Origin: Nitrospirota bacterium
GTDB taxonomy: Bacteria; Nitrospirota; Nitrospiria; Nitrospirales; NS-4
Direction: 5' to 3'
Length of the DNA stretch: 7,884 nucleotides
Assembly: GCA_005877525.1 (NCBI GenBank)
Contig: VBON01000093.1
Span: 1-7,884 of the forward strand
Part shown: positions 1-6,656 of the stretch, one piece after another
How the letters are laid out: each line of letters begins with the position of its first letter
Position numbering within the stretch: position 1 is the first letter of the stretch
Translations under genes and position numbers: made by a program
The notes under the pieces: model-generated
Databases searched by the model: none
What the model was told of the DNA's origin: nothing
What the model saw: the letters and a program-made list of their open reading frames with translations, nothing else

Positions 1-1415
1 AGCAGTTCCACCGCATTGAAGTTGTGCGAAATCACCGCGGTGATCTTGGTGGCATCCCCGAGGTCCAGGATGAAGGCCTCAAGATCGCCATTGTATTGTT
101 CTAGGATTTTCTCTTTATAGGTGTAATACCACTCCGAGCCCGGGTAGGGGGTGGCAAAGAACGGCTTCACCATGATCCCGATGCGCTCCCAAAACGCCAT
201 GTTGTCGTAGAGACTGTCGAAGAACTCGTCCGGAAAACCGATGATCTGATTCGGAATCGGCCGGATCCCGGCCTCCATGGTGATCTTGAGACAGCGTTCG
301 TTGGTCTTGACCGTGGCGCCCTTGCCGATCGTCTTCAGCACGCGGTCCGAGAAGGACTCGAGGCCATAGTCCAGGTACGTGCAGCCGGATCGTTTCATCG
401 CCTGCAGCACCTCCGGATAAGCCAAGGTGGCATGGCTCGTGCCGCCCCAATGGACTCCGTCGCAGGTCTCCGCATCGTGGGGCACGCCATCACGCACGCG
501 GCTCGGCTGCAGGCCGGCCTTGGTCCATAGATCGCTGATCTCGAACAGATGCGTGGAGACATGCATCGTCATGAGGTTCTCGTCCAGGAAGGAGACGAAA
601 TCCACGTTGAACCGTTCCTTCATATACTTAACCTGTTTCACGACGTACTCGGCGCTATGCCAGCGGATGTTTCGATCGTTGTTGAACACCACATCGCCCC
701 CATCGACTTGCTGGGTGTCCGTGTACTTCATGTCCCCCGTAAGACCCAGGTGGAAGCAAAAGCGGCAGATAAGCGAGCAGCCATAAGACATATTGATGTC
801 CAATCGGCGTTTAGCCTGCATGGCTTCTTCAGACAGCAGGATGCAGGAGTTCTTGAAATAAATGTCCAACGGAAACAGCTCGTAGGCTGGAAACGGCAGC
901 GTGTCGATCTCCGCCATCAGCGGGCGCTCGGGATTCAGCCGGACCTCCCCGGCCGCGCTCCTCCAGATAATGCCGGCGATGTCGGCCCAATCCCCTGTAC
1001 GTGTGCGGCCCTCATCGATCCTTTTCAGGACTTCGGGGAAGGTGACCACGCCCTCGCCGATCCCGCCGAGATCAATCTCGGGGCAAAAACCCATAATGTC
1101 GCGCGGCATCGCGGTCAACGCGCCGCCGCCCATCATGATCAGTGCATTCGGGGCATACTGCCGCGCGAGCTGCACGGTCTTCTTCATATAGCCATAGGCG
1201 GTCGTGATCCCGCCGGTCGCGATCACATCCCAATCATCGGCCTGGATGGCTTCCACGAGTTCCTCATCAGAGGGACGCCAGCCATTTGAATCGAAAACTT
1301 GGATTTGATGACCCTCCCTATTCGCGACGCCGGCCAGAAGTGCCAGCCCGTAGGGGACATGTCGGGGATCATCTTCCGCGCGGATGATTGGATTGACGAT
1401 GAGGACCTTAGCCAT
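1..1415 (-). CDS. B12-binding domain radical SAM protein (3' end outside window)
   Basis: Partial: 471 codons are visible from an ATG at 1415 and the frame stays open to the left edge. An AAGGAG ribosome site (1423-1428) lies 7 nt before the start and overlaps the stop of the preceding gene, which fixes the start. Residues 1-130 look like a cobalamin-binding Rossmann domain: MAKVLIVNP start, PYGLALLAG (21-29), GGG (96-98) followed by P104, and GIGEG (118-122), the pattern seen in B12-dependent radical SAM enzymes. The radical SAM core follows with the [4Fe-4S] ligands C213-x3-C217-x2-C220, FLDEN (276-280) and GLES (351-354). The family uses SAM and often cobalamin to methylate or rearrange unactivated carbons. 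The substrate cannot be read from the sequence; the neighbours suggest a surface sugar, a glycolipid or a lipid carrier. Residues about 306-328 carry a His/Cys-rich stretch before the GLES strand. Family assignment is firm, role is inference. Confidence 0.93.
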   Translation of the reverse strand, partial: MAKVLIVNPIIRAEDDPRHVPYGLALLAGVANREGHQIQVFDSNGWRPSDEELVEAIQADDWDVIATGGITTAYGYMKKTVQLARQYAPNALIMMGGGALTAMPRDIMGFCPEIDLGGIGEGVVTFPEVLKRIDEGRTRTGDWADIAGIIWRSAAGEVRLNPERPLMAEIDTLPFPAYELFPLDIYFKNSCILLSEEAMQAKRRLDINMSYGCSLICRFCFHLGLTGDMKYTDTQQVDGGDVVFNNDRNIRWHSAEYVVKQVKYMKERFNVDFVSFLDENLMTMHVSTHLFEISDLWTKAGLQPSRVRDGVPHDAETCDGVHWGGTSHATLAYPEVLQAMKRSGCTYLDYGLESFSDRVLKTIGKGATVKTNERCLKITMEAGIRPIPNQIIGFPDEFFDSLYDNMAFWERIGIMVKPFFATPYPGSEWYYTYKEKILEQYNGDLEAFILDLGDATKITAVISHNFNAVEL

Positions 1416-1426
1416 TTTTATGCTCC

Positions 1427-2533
1427 TTATCTCACCCACCCAGCCCCAGGCGATCGACCCATTGCATTGGAAGGCAATGGGTTCCCCGGACGCGCCCCTT
1501 CCCTAGCGCCCGCGCCTGAGCAGCTTTCAGATTGTTCCTTGATAAATTGGTCCAGCGCGATCCATTCGATCCCCTCACCGAACAATGTGCCACCTTCGGT
1601 GCAGTTGTAGCCGGTCCATCCCGACTGCTGGACCATCTGCAAAAAGCACTGGCGATACCAGTAATAGGTCGGGTCCGTGAACCATGTCTCTTCCAAGTGC
1701 GGGTTGTGCATCTGGATGTAGGCTTCTTCCAATCGCTCCTCGGGATAGAACTTGATCAACTCATGGTAGTACTGAGTCTTCTCGAGCGGTGTCCCGGGGG
1801 CGTAGCCTAAATCCATCCCCACCATGCCTACCGGGTCCCGCTCAAGAATAGCTCTCGCAAAAATCCAAGCAGATGCGCCACAATTGCCCCCCGTGACCAT
1901 GCACGGCATGCCAGTCAAGTTGAAGAGTCGCTGAGTGTGGCTGCCAGGTTCCTCGTAGTCGTCACAAATCGGATTCCACCAGTAGAGCGGCATTTTGGCC
2001 TGCAGGCATCGGCGCACCACGTTGGGGGACACGCAGGTCGCGATAATGACCTTGATCTTCGAGCCGTGCTCGTTGACAAGGGCGATCAGCTCCTCATTGC
2101 GTTCCCGCTCCCGTGAGTTCCAGGCCGGGTCGAGGTCTTGCCGTCGGAAATAATCGTCGTCCGGGCGGGTGGCCAGATCCGGATCGCCAAACCAACGGAT
2201 GATCCAGGTCGGATGCGGATCCACGGTGACGACATAGTCCGGAACCAACCCGTTTCGCAGGCAGTACCCCAGCGCGCCATCCGCCACGACGACCGTTCCC
2301 TTATAGCCATGCGCCATCATCCGCTGGATCGTGAACTGCCGGTGCAGGCTGGGTCCGGCGGACATCGCAATGGCCGAGGGGCCTTTTGCCGGCGCCGGCT
2401 TGGGAACGTCGAGGATGGACCGCTTGATATAGGGCAGATTCTCCTGCGCGTGACGAAAGCCGATCTCCGCCGTCTTTTTGAAGGTGGCCTGGCCGATCAG
2501 GGCAAGTTCAGTCTCGTTGAGCGCGGTCTTCAT
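1427..2533 (-). CDS. DUF115 / MptE-like protein, possible nonulosonate glycosyltransferase
   Basis: 368 residues from the ATG at 2533. This start is preferred over an upstream in-frame GTG at 2572 because its ATG overlaps the TGA of the small upstream gene as ATGA, a translational-coupling arrangement. Visible family signatures are SAGPSL (58-63), VVVADGALGYCL (81-92), VPDYVVTVDP (97-106), GGNCGASAW (215-223), GMDLGY (239-244) and NCTEGG (310-315). These match the DUF115 fold shared by archaeal 6-hydroxymethylpterin pyrophosphokinase MptE and the core of bacterial Maf motility accessory factors, which are linked to transfer of pseudaminic or legionaminic acid to flagellin. Because the neighbours are a CMP-nonulosonate synthetase and sugar enzymes, with no pterin gene, I favour a glycosyltransferase role; this is inference. 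The protein is shorter than full Maf proteins. The tail after residue 335 is Gly/Ala/Pro/Arg-rich and probably disordered. No signal peptide is seen. Confidence 0.85.
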   Translation of the reverse strand: MKTALNETELALIGQATFKKTAEIGFRHAQENLPYIKRSILDVPKPAPAKGPSAIAMSAGPSLHRQFTIQRMMAHGYKGTVVVADGALGYCLRNGLVPDYVVTVDPHPTWIIRWFGDPDLATRPDDDYFRRQDLDPAWNSRERERNEELIALVNEHGSKIKVIIATCVSPNVVRRCLQAKMPLYWWNPICDDYEEPGSHTQRLFNLTGMPCMVTGGNCGASAWIFARAILERDPVGMVGMDLGYAPGTPLEKTQYYHELIKFYPEERLEEAYIQMHNPHLEETWFTDPTYYWYRQCFLQMVQQSGWTGYNCTEGGTLFGEGIEWIALDQFIKEQSESCSGAGAREGARPGNPLPSNAMGRSPGAGWVR

Positions 2534-2739
2534 GCTTTCTTTGGATTCTGCGGGGAACCAGCCCCGCTCCACAGCACATCCTTGCCCTTCATGACAAAGG
2601 CGATGCTGCCGCCGAGGCGTGCCATCGCCCGGCGCTCGAACTCGGCCACGGTGTTCTCTTCTTTCTTTTCGGGGACAGATGGGACCAGGACCGTGTCAGA
2701 TTGTCCCGCCATCTTGTAATTGCCAATCAGCTTCGCCAT
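2530..2739 (-). CDS. small hypothetical protein (69 aa)
   Basis: I do not recognise this protein. It starts at an ATG 2 nt after the stop of the cytidylyltransferase gene, with a GGTGAGGG-type ribosome site 6 nt upstream that lies inside the end of that gene, and its TGA overlaps the next ATG as ATGA. This tight coupling on both sides is the main reason to call it real. The N-terminal third is polar (ENTVAEFERRAMARLGG, residues about 28-44, likely helical). It is followed by a short hydrophobic strand-like stretch, IAFVMKGKDVLWSG (about 46-59), and a basic polar tail. There is no signal peptide, membrane segment or cysteine. It could be a small partner of the DUF115 protein or the cytidylyltransferase; nothing in the sequence gives a biochemical function. 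Confidence 0.72.
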   Translation of the reverse strand: MAKLIGNYKMAGQSDTVLVPSVPEKKEENTVAEFERRAMARLGGSIAFVMKGKDVLWSGAGSPQNPKKA

Positions 2740-2741
2740 GG

Positions 2742-3476
2742 TTACACCCTCACCTTCAGTAATTCGGCCGCAATTGCCTCAGCTACGATAAAGTCAATGG
2801 GTTCATCAATATCCACGGAACGCTCCCGGCTCATCACGACAATCCCGGCCTTTGGGCCGGTGATCAGCCCCTGCTCCATTAAGACCGCGCGGCGCGTGGC
2901 CCAGACAGCACCGTTCGGAATGTAGAGCTTGGGTAATCTCTGACTGATGCCGGCATCGCCCCGGACCAACCGGCCGGTGAACGGAACGACCCGTCCCTCG
3001 GATGATTCATCCCGGCGGTACATCCACTCCGGCCGCTCGTGGACTTCGCACCCCGTAAACACGGTGTCCAGATCGGTTTCGAGCATCTTCTGGATACAGG
3101 CATCAATGTCTTCTGCCGAGCAGAACGGCGTGGTGGGCTGCATGGTGAGCGCAATCTGCACCGCGTAGCCTTCCGCTTCGACGAAACGCACGGCATGTTG
3201 GGTGACAAGCTCCGAGGCGACGTCCTCCGCCAATTCCGCCGGACGTACGAACGGCACCTCTGCCCCGTACTCCCGCGCGATGCGCCCAATCTCTGGATGG
3301 TCGGTCGAAACGATCAGCCGGTCCAGAAGACGGCTCTCCATGGCCGCCTCGACGAGATACGAGATTAACGGCCGGCCGGCGAGGAGTTTCATATTCTTGA
3401 GCGGAATGCGCTTCGAGCCCCCGCGCGCGTGAATCACTCCGAGGATGCCCTGCGTATCAACCGATAGCGGCTTCAT
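2742..3476 (-). CDS. acylneuraminate (CMP-nonulosonate) cytidylyltransferase family protein
   Basis: 244 residues, about the usual length of single-domain CMP-sialate synthetases. The enzyme family couples CTP and a nonulosonic acid (sialic, legionaminic or pseudaminic) to give CMP-sugar and pyrophosphate in the cytoplasm. The CTP-binding signature is ARGGSKRIPLKN (17-28; the usual form is ARGGSKGIPxKN). STD (57-59), QPTTPF (113-118) and the metal-binding VDIDEPIDF near the C terminus (221-229, D222 and D224) are also in place. An AAGGAG ribosome site (3484-3489) sits 7 nt before the ATG. The start overlaps the end of the aminotransferase gene by 20 nt, so the two are probably translated together. 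The sequence does not tell NeuA, LegF and PseF apart, so no symbol is given. A related family member activating another sugar acid (KdsB-like) is less likely given the motifs. Confidence 0.92.
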   Translation of the reverse strand: MKPLSVDTQGILGVIHARGGSKRIPLKNMKLLAGRPLISYLVEAAMESRLLDRLIVSTDHPEIGRIAREYGAEVPFVRPAELAEDVASELVTQHAVRFVEAEGYAVQIALTMQPTTPFCSAEDIDACIQKMLETDLDTVFTGCEVHERPEWMYRRDESSEGRVVPFTGRLVRGDAGISQRLPKLYIPNGAVWATRRAVLMEQGLITGPKAGIVVMSRERSVDIDEPIDFIVAEAIAAELLKVRV

Positions 3477-4776
3477 GATTGTTCTCCTTGGTCAGCGCCG
3501 AGCTGTGTTCCCAGACCTTTTCGAAAGCTGTCACAATGTCCTGCATATCGCGAATCGTGGCCGGCGGACGCACGACGAATGTCCACAGCGCTGATTGCGC
3601 GCAGAGAGCCTCGGCGACGGGACAGAGCCCTTTCGCGTAGGACACCGCGCCGCCGTAGAGATGGCACGTGAATGGGCAACCTTGCTTGCCGTAAGCCAGT
3701 CGTTCCTGAAACAACGGATTGTGGTAGAGCGGCCGGGGATAGCCGGGGCCTACCGGGATACCCTCGGCTAGCAGGGCTTCGATGAAGCGCGCTCGCGACG
3801 GGCCAGTCTTTGTCTCATCATAATTCATCCCGAATACGTGATAGACGTGATCGATCTGCGGCGATTCCAGAGGATAGGTCAGACCGGGGTTATCGGGCAT
3901 CGCGTCCAGGAGATAGGCGGCAAGCTCATGTCGCTCGCGGTTCAGGGTGTTCAGCTTCTTGAGCTGAACGATGCCGATGGCGGCTTCGATTTCGGTCATC
4001 CGGTAGTTCCAACCGATGGTGCTGGTCAGATACTTGCGCGGCTCGCCCGCAATGACGGCCTCCCCATGATTGCGAATCATCCGCGCGCGCTCAGCGAGGT
4101 CTGGGTCGTTGGTGATCACCATTCCACCCTCACCGGTCGCCATGTTCTTCGTCTCTTGGAAACTGAAAACCCCGCAATCTCCCATGGTCCCTACCAGTCG
4201 GCCCTTGTACCGAGCCCCTGGCGCCTGCGCGCAATCCTCGATCACTTTGAGATGATGTCGGCGCGCAATCGCGAGGATCGCGTCCATATCGGCCGGGTGC
4301 CCCAGAAGATGCACCGGTATCACTGCTTTCGTGCGCGGCGTAATCGCCTTCTCAAGTTGAGCCGGGTCCATGCAGAAGGTGACAGGATCCACATCCACGA
4401 AGACCGGGATGGCGTTGTGATGCAGCACAGCGGTAGCGGTAGCCGTGAACGTATAGGGTGGGACAATCACTTCATCACCGGGTCCTACCTCACAGGCCGC
4501 GACCGCGGCATGTAGCCCTGAGGTGGCCGAATTCACGGCAATGGCGTGCCGGATCCCGTGATATTCCGCAAAGGCCGCTTCAAAAGCTTGAATCTTGCGG
4601 CCGCCTAGAAACCCCTGCCGGCTGGCCGAGAAGGTGGAGAGCTGCCCCGAGTCGAGCACCTCCATGACCGCCCGCTTTTCCTCTTCTCCAATAACTGGAT
4701 AGGCCGGAAAGGGCCTGGTGCGAATCGGCTTCCCGCCCAGGAGAGCTAACTTGCTGAGCGTGGAGATGTAAGCCAT
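3457..4776 (-). CDS. DegT/DnrJ/EryC1/StrS family PLP-dependent sugar aminotransferase
   Basis: 439 residues, slightly longer than the typical 370-400. The family transfers an amino group, usually from glutamate or glutamine, onto a keto sugar (commonly nucleotide-linked) using PLP. The N terminus LALLGGKPIRTRPFP is typical. PLP-site elements are NSATSGLHA (82-90), VPPYTFTATA (105-114), the ring-stacking/N1-binding region EDCAQAPGA (180-188, D181), the Schiff-base lysine K210 in SFQETKNMATGEGG, and NYRMTE (257-262). The start at 4776 has AGGAAAGGA just upstream and overlaps the end of the oxidoreductase gene by 31 nt. Placement straight after a Gfo/Idh oxidoreductase suggests the pair oxidises and then aminates a sugar, as in the WbpB/WbpE-type pair; a LegC/PseC-like step for nonulosonic acid is the alternative. 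The exact substrate is unknown. Confidence 0.95.
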   Translation of the reverse strand: MAYISTLSKLALLGGKPIRTRPFPAYPVIGEEEKRAVMEVLDSGQLSTFSASRQGFLGGRKIQAFEAAFAEYHGIRHAIAVNSATSGLHAAVAACEVGPGDEVIVPPYTFTATATAVLHHNAIPVFVDVDPVTFCMDPAQLEKAITPRTKAVIPVHLLGHPADMDAILAIARRHHLKVIEDCAQAPGARYKGRLVGTMGDCGVFSFQETKNMATGEGGMVITNDPDLAERARMIRNHGEAVIAGEPRKYLTSTIGWNYRMTEIEAAIGIVQLKKLNTLNRERHELAAYLLDAMPDNPGLTYPLESPQIDHVYHVFGMNYDETKTGPSRARFIEALLAEGIPVGPGYPRPLYHNPLFQERLAYGKQGCPFTCHLYGGAVSYAKGLCPVAEALCAQSALWTFVVRPPATIRDMQDIVTAFEKVWEHSSALTKENNHEAAIG

Positions 4777-5903
4777 TGCGTCCTTTCCTCATTCTTCCGA
4801 TTCGGCCGTAAGTGAACCAGCTGGCTGCCTGTGCGAGCAGATTCAAGCAGCGCACACGCGATTTCCAATGCTGCAAGTCCATCCTCTCCAGAACAGGCCG
4901 GCGTTCCGCCTGTGTTCATGCACCCCACCAGATCGTTGACCGCCTCGATCAGGCGGTTTTCCTTCATGCAACCGCCGCTGTCAAATGGCGTGTTGACCAA
5001 TTCCCGATGGCGGGAATAGCGCGGGCTTTCTTCAAACCTGAAGATCTCTAGTTGTGTTCCATCTCCAGACAGCCGAAGCCGTCCGCGGCTGCCCAGAAGA
5101 TCCAATTCAAAAATGTGGTTGGCGCGGTCCCGTCCGCAGAGAATCGCCCCATGCGCCCCCGCCTGGAATTGAAGATGACCGCATACGTTCGGCTCAGACT
5201 CCGCCGGGCTTATCTCCCTTCCGCTCACCGATTCCACTTCGCCCCCGAAGTAGCGCATGAGATCAAAGAGATGCGTGCCCATCGTAAAAACTTTCCCGGG
5301 GTAACAACCGGCGATCGATTCGATGCGGCCGATCACGCCATCATTCAGCAACCGTTTCGCCTCCAAATAAATGGACTCCCAACGGCGGGTATGGTTGACC
5401 GCGAGGACGACCCCTACAGAGCGGCAGGCCTCAACCATGGCAACCCCTTGCTCAACCGTCGAGGCCAGGGGTTTTTCGCAGAAGATCGCCTTGACGCCGG
5501 CTCGGGCACCGTCCAAGACCATGGAAAAGTGCAACTCCGTCGGAGAGCAGACACTTAACAGGTCGATGGCTTCGTCTCGAAGCATTTGCCGGTAGTCCTG
5601 GTACCCGCCACGCACGTTCCGTCGGTCCAGGAAGCGATCCAATCTGTTTGTGTCCGGGTCGGCGCCGGCAATCAGCTCAACCTCGGGGACACACTCATAG
5701 GCGCCCGCATGGGTCCAGACAACGGAGCGCTTGGGATCATCGTCAAATTGATTGCCGATCTGCCCTAGCCCGATGATGGCCGCGCGGTACCGCTTCGGCG
5801 CTCGGGAAGTGCCGCCCGGCGGGGACAGCTCAGCGATGCGATCAGAGCGTGACAACGGCAATGCCTCTCTTCGGGAAGGTCTGAAGCTGACGCCGGATTT
5901 CAT
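4746..5903 (-). CDS. Gfo/Idh/MocA family NAD(P)-dependent oxidoreductase
   Basis: 385 residues from the ATG at 5903. The N-terminal Rossmann fold carries AAIIGLGQIG (41-50, nucleotide-binding GxGxxG), followed by CSPTELH (119-125) and the family signature CEKPLA (142-147). NHTRRW (170-175) and the catalytic-region GTHLFD (209-214) mark the C-terminal substrate domain. The family oxidises or reduces a sugar hydroxyl/keto group with NAD(P). The sugar is unknown; the next gene encodes a sugar aminotransferase, which suggests the product is a keto sugar. About 38 residues precede the Rossmann strand, more than usual, and overlap the regulator gene by 62 nt. The ATG has a GGGAG site 6 nt upstream (5910-5914), so I keep it, but a TTG at 5855 with GAGAGG (5864-5869) 8 nt upstream is a real alternative that would shorten the overlap to 14 nt. 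Confidence 0.93.
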   Translation of the reverse strand: MKSGVSFRPSRREALPLSRSDRIAELSPPGGTSRAPKRYRAAIIGLGQIGNQFDDDPKRSVVWTHAGAYECVPEVELIAGADPDTNRLDRFLDRRNVRGGYQDYRQMLRDEAIDLLSVCSPTELHFSMVLDGARAGVKAIFCEKPLASTVEQGVAMVEACRSVGVVLAVNHTRRWESIYLEAKRLLNDGVIGRIESIAGCYPGKVFTMGTHLFDLMRYFGGEVESVSGREISPAESEPNVCGHLQFQAGAHGAILCGRDRANHIFELDLLGSRGRLRLSGDGTQLEIFRFEESPRYSRHRELVNTPFDSGGCMKENRLIEAVNDLVGCMNTGGTPACSGEDGLAALEIACALLESARTGSQLVHLRPNRKNEERTQWLTSPRSAS

Positions 5904-6453
5904 AGGCCTCTCCCGACGAGGCGATCAGGACAGCGTCCGGTTGGAAAGTTTCAATGAGAGAAGGTGAAGATACGAGGATCTCTCCGAACCGGACCTGATG
6001 TTTCGCCGGATCGTTATCTACCCAGCCGACGATCTTGATCGACGTCCCCCTGGCAGCCGCGTAGACCAACTCTCCAGTCTCCGCCGCTCCGAACAACACG
6101 ACCTTCTTAATCCCCTCGGCGTGCAGTTGCTGAAGCCGCTTCTCTACTTCCCGTTTGGCAATGGAGTACAAGCGCGCGATCTCCCGTGAGTACATGCTCA
6201 TCAAGCGCGCGACCCGATCGTTTCCCTTGTCCGTGACGGCATACTTCATGGTCCGGTTGGTATGGCCGGATGTCGCCACCATTCCTTGGCCAACGAGAGA
6301 CTTCATGTAGTTATTCGCCATCGAGCTGCTGACCCCGACCTTGCGTGCCAACTCGTGCTGGCTGAGGTGCTGAGGTTCCCCCAGGGAAAGCAGCACAAAC
6401 AGCTCCCGCATGACTTTCGTTGGCCGGAGGAATTCGAGGGCGACAGTGATCAT
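5842..6453 (-). CDS. winged-helix DNA-binding protein fused to a Rossmann-type ligand domain; probable local regulator
   Basis: 203 residues, first gene of the unit. Residues about 10-80 form a MarR-like winged helix: LSQHELARKVGVSSSMANNY (30-49) reads as the helix-turn-helix, and RTMKYAVTDKG (67-77) as the wing. A charged, probably helical linker runs from 80 to 112. The C-terminal part resembles the N-terminal nucleotide-binding fold of PglD-like and related sugar-modifying proteins: VVLFGAAETG (118-127), VGWVDNDPAK (142-151) and DAVLIASS (173-180). No catalytic domain follows. The architecture recalls Rex (winged helix plus Rossmann), but it is not Rex by motif. I infer a regulator that senses a nucleotide, nucleotide sugar or cofactor and controls this operon, possibly through the palindromes just upstream. 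The ribosome site is weak (GAAAGAAG about 11 nt before the ATG). Domain calls are good; ligand and targets are unknown. Confidence 0.88.
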   Translation of the reverse strand: MITVALEFLRPTKVMRELFVLLSLGEPQHLSQHELARKVGVSSSMANNYMKSLVGQGMVATSGHTNRTMKYAVTDKGNDRVARLMSMYSREIARLYSIAKREVEKRLQQLHAEGIKKVVLFGAAETGELVYAAARGTSIKIVGWVDNDPAKHQVRFGEILVSSPSLIETFQPDAVLIASSGEAYEIRRQLQTFPKRGIAVVTL

Positions 6454-6513
6454 TTGGAATCAAGCTTCTTTCTTCAACACCGTTCATCTAGTGACTGGTC
6501 ATCGTATCGCCAG

Positions 6514-6531
6514 TTAAGTTATAGAACTTAA
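6514..6531. promoter_or_regulatory. perfect palindrome, operator candidate (site 1)
   Basis: TTAAGTT-ATAG-AACTTAA: 7-bp arms match perfectly around a 4-bp spacer. It lies 61 bp upstream of the regulator ATG at 6453, in the only AT-rich stretch of the gap. This size and symmetry suit a dimeric winged-helix protein, and the first gene downstream encodes one. Binding is inferred. Confidence 0.6.
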
Positions 6532-6548
6532 GCAATTAATGCATAGAA
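6518..6548 (-). promoter_or_regulatory. possible promoter of the glycan operon
   Basis: On the minus strand TATAAC (6518-6523) could be a -10 element. The best upstream hexamer at 19 bp is TTCTAT (6543-6548), a poor -35. The -10 falls inside palindrome 1 and the -35 inside palindrome 2, so bound protein would block polymerase. The transcript would start near 6511 with a leader of about 58 nt. Weak call. Confidence 0.3.
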
Positions 6549-6553
6549 CTCAT
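6536..6553. promoter_or_regulatory. imperfect second copy of the palindrome, operator candidate (site 2)
   Basis: TTAATGCATAGAACTCAT matches site 1 at 13 of 18 positions, including an unbroken ATAGAACT. Its start is 22 bp from that of site 1, about two helical turns, so two dimers would sit on the same face of the DNA. One half-site is degraded. Confidence 0.45.
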
Positions 6554-6607
6554 ACAATTCCGGTGCCACGAACAAGAATTGTCTTCATGACCTGCAAGAC
6601 CAGGATT

Positions 6608-6656
6608 TTCAGGTGGGCGTGAGCATCCCGTAGGGATGAGAGCCGGCGTCTTCAGG
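6608..6656. repeat. hairpin element flanked by TTCAGG direct repeats
   Basis: CATCCC (6624-6629) pairs perfectly with GGGATG (6633-6638) across a 3-nt loop. Beyond an internal loop GGC (6616-6618) can pair with GCC (6642-6644). The unit is bounded by TTCAGG at 6608-6613 and 6651-6656. This resembles REP-type palindromic elements, but only one copy is visible here, so the repeat status is unproven. Confidence 0.35.

Noticed and set aside
115..450. Minus-strand open frame of 111 codons
   Set aside because: It is a shifted frame of the radical SAM coding sequence, which continues through this region to the window edge.
549..1289. Long plus-strand open frame of 246 codons
   Set aside because: It lies wholly opposite the radical SAM gene, whose motifs are clear on the minus strand; its own protein shows no recognisable domain and a His/Arg/Asp-rich composition typical of an antisense shadow.
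2534..2572. GTG start giving the DUF115 protein 13 more residues
   Set aside because: The ATG at 2533 forms an ATGA junction with the upstream stop, and the added residues do not resemble the family.
2138..2719. Plus-strand open frame of 193 codons
   Set aside because: It is antisense to the DUF115 gene and the small coupled gene, with no family resemblance and no ribosome site of note.
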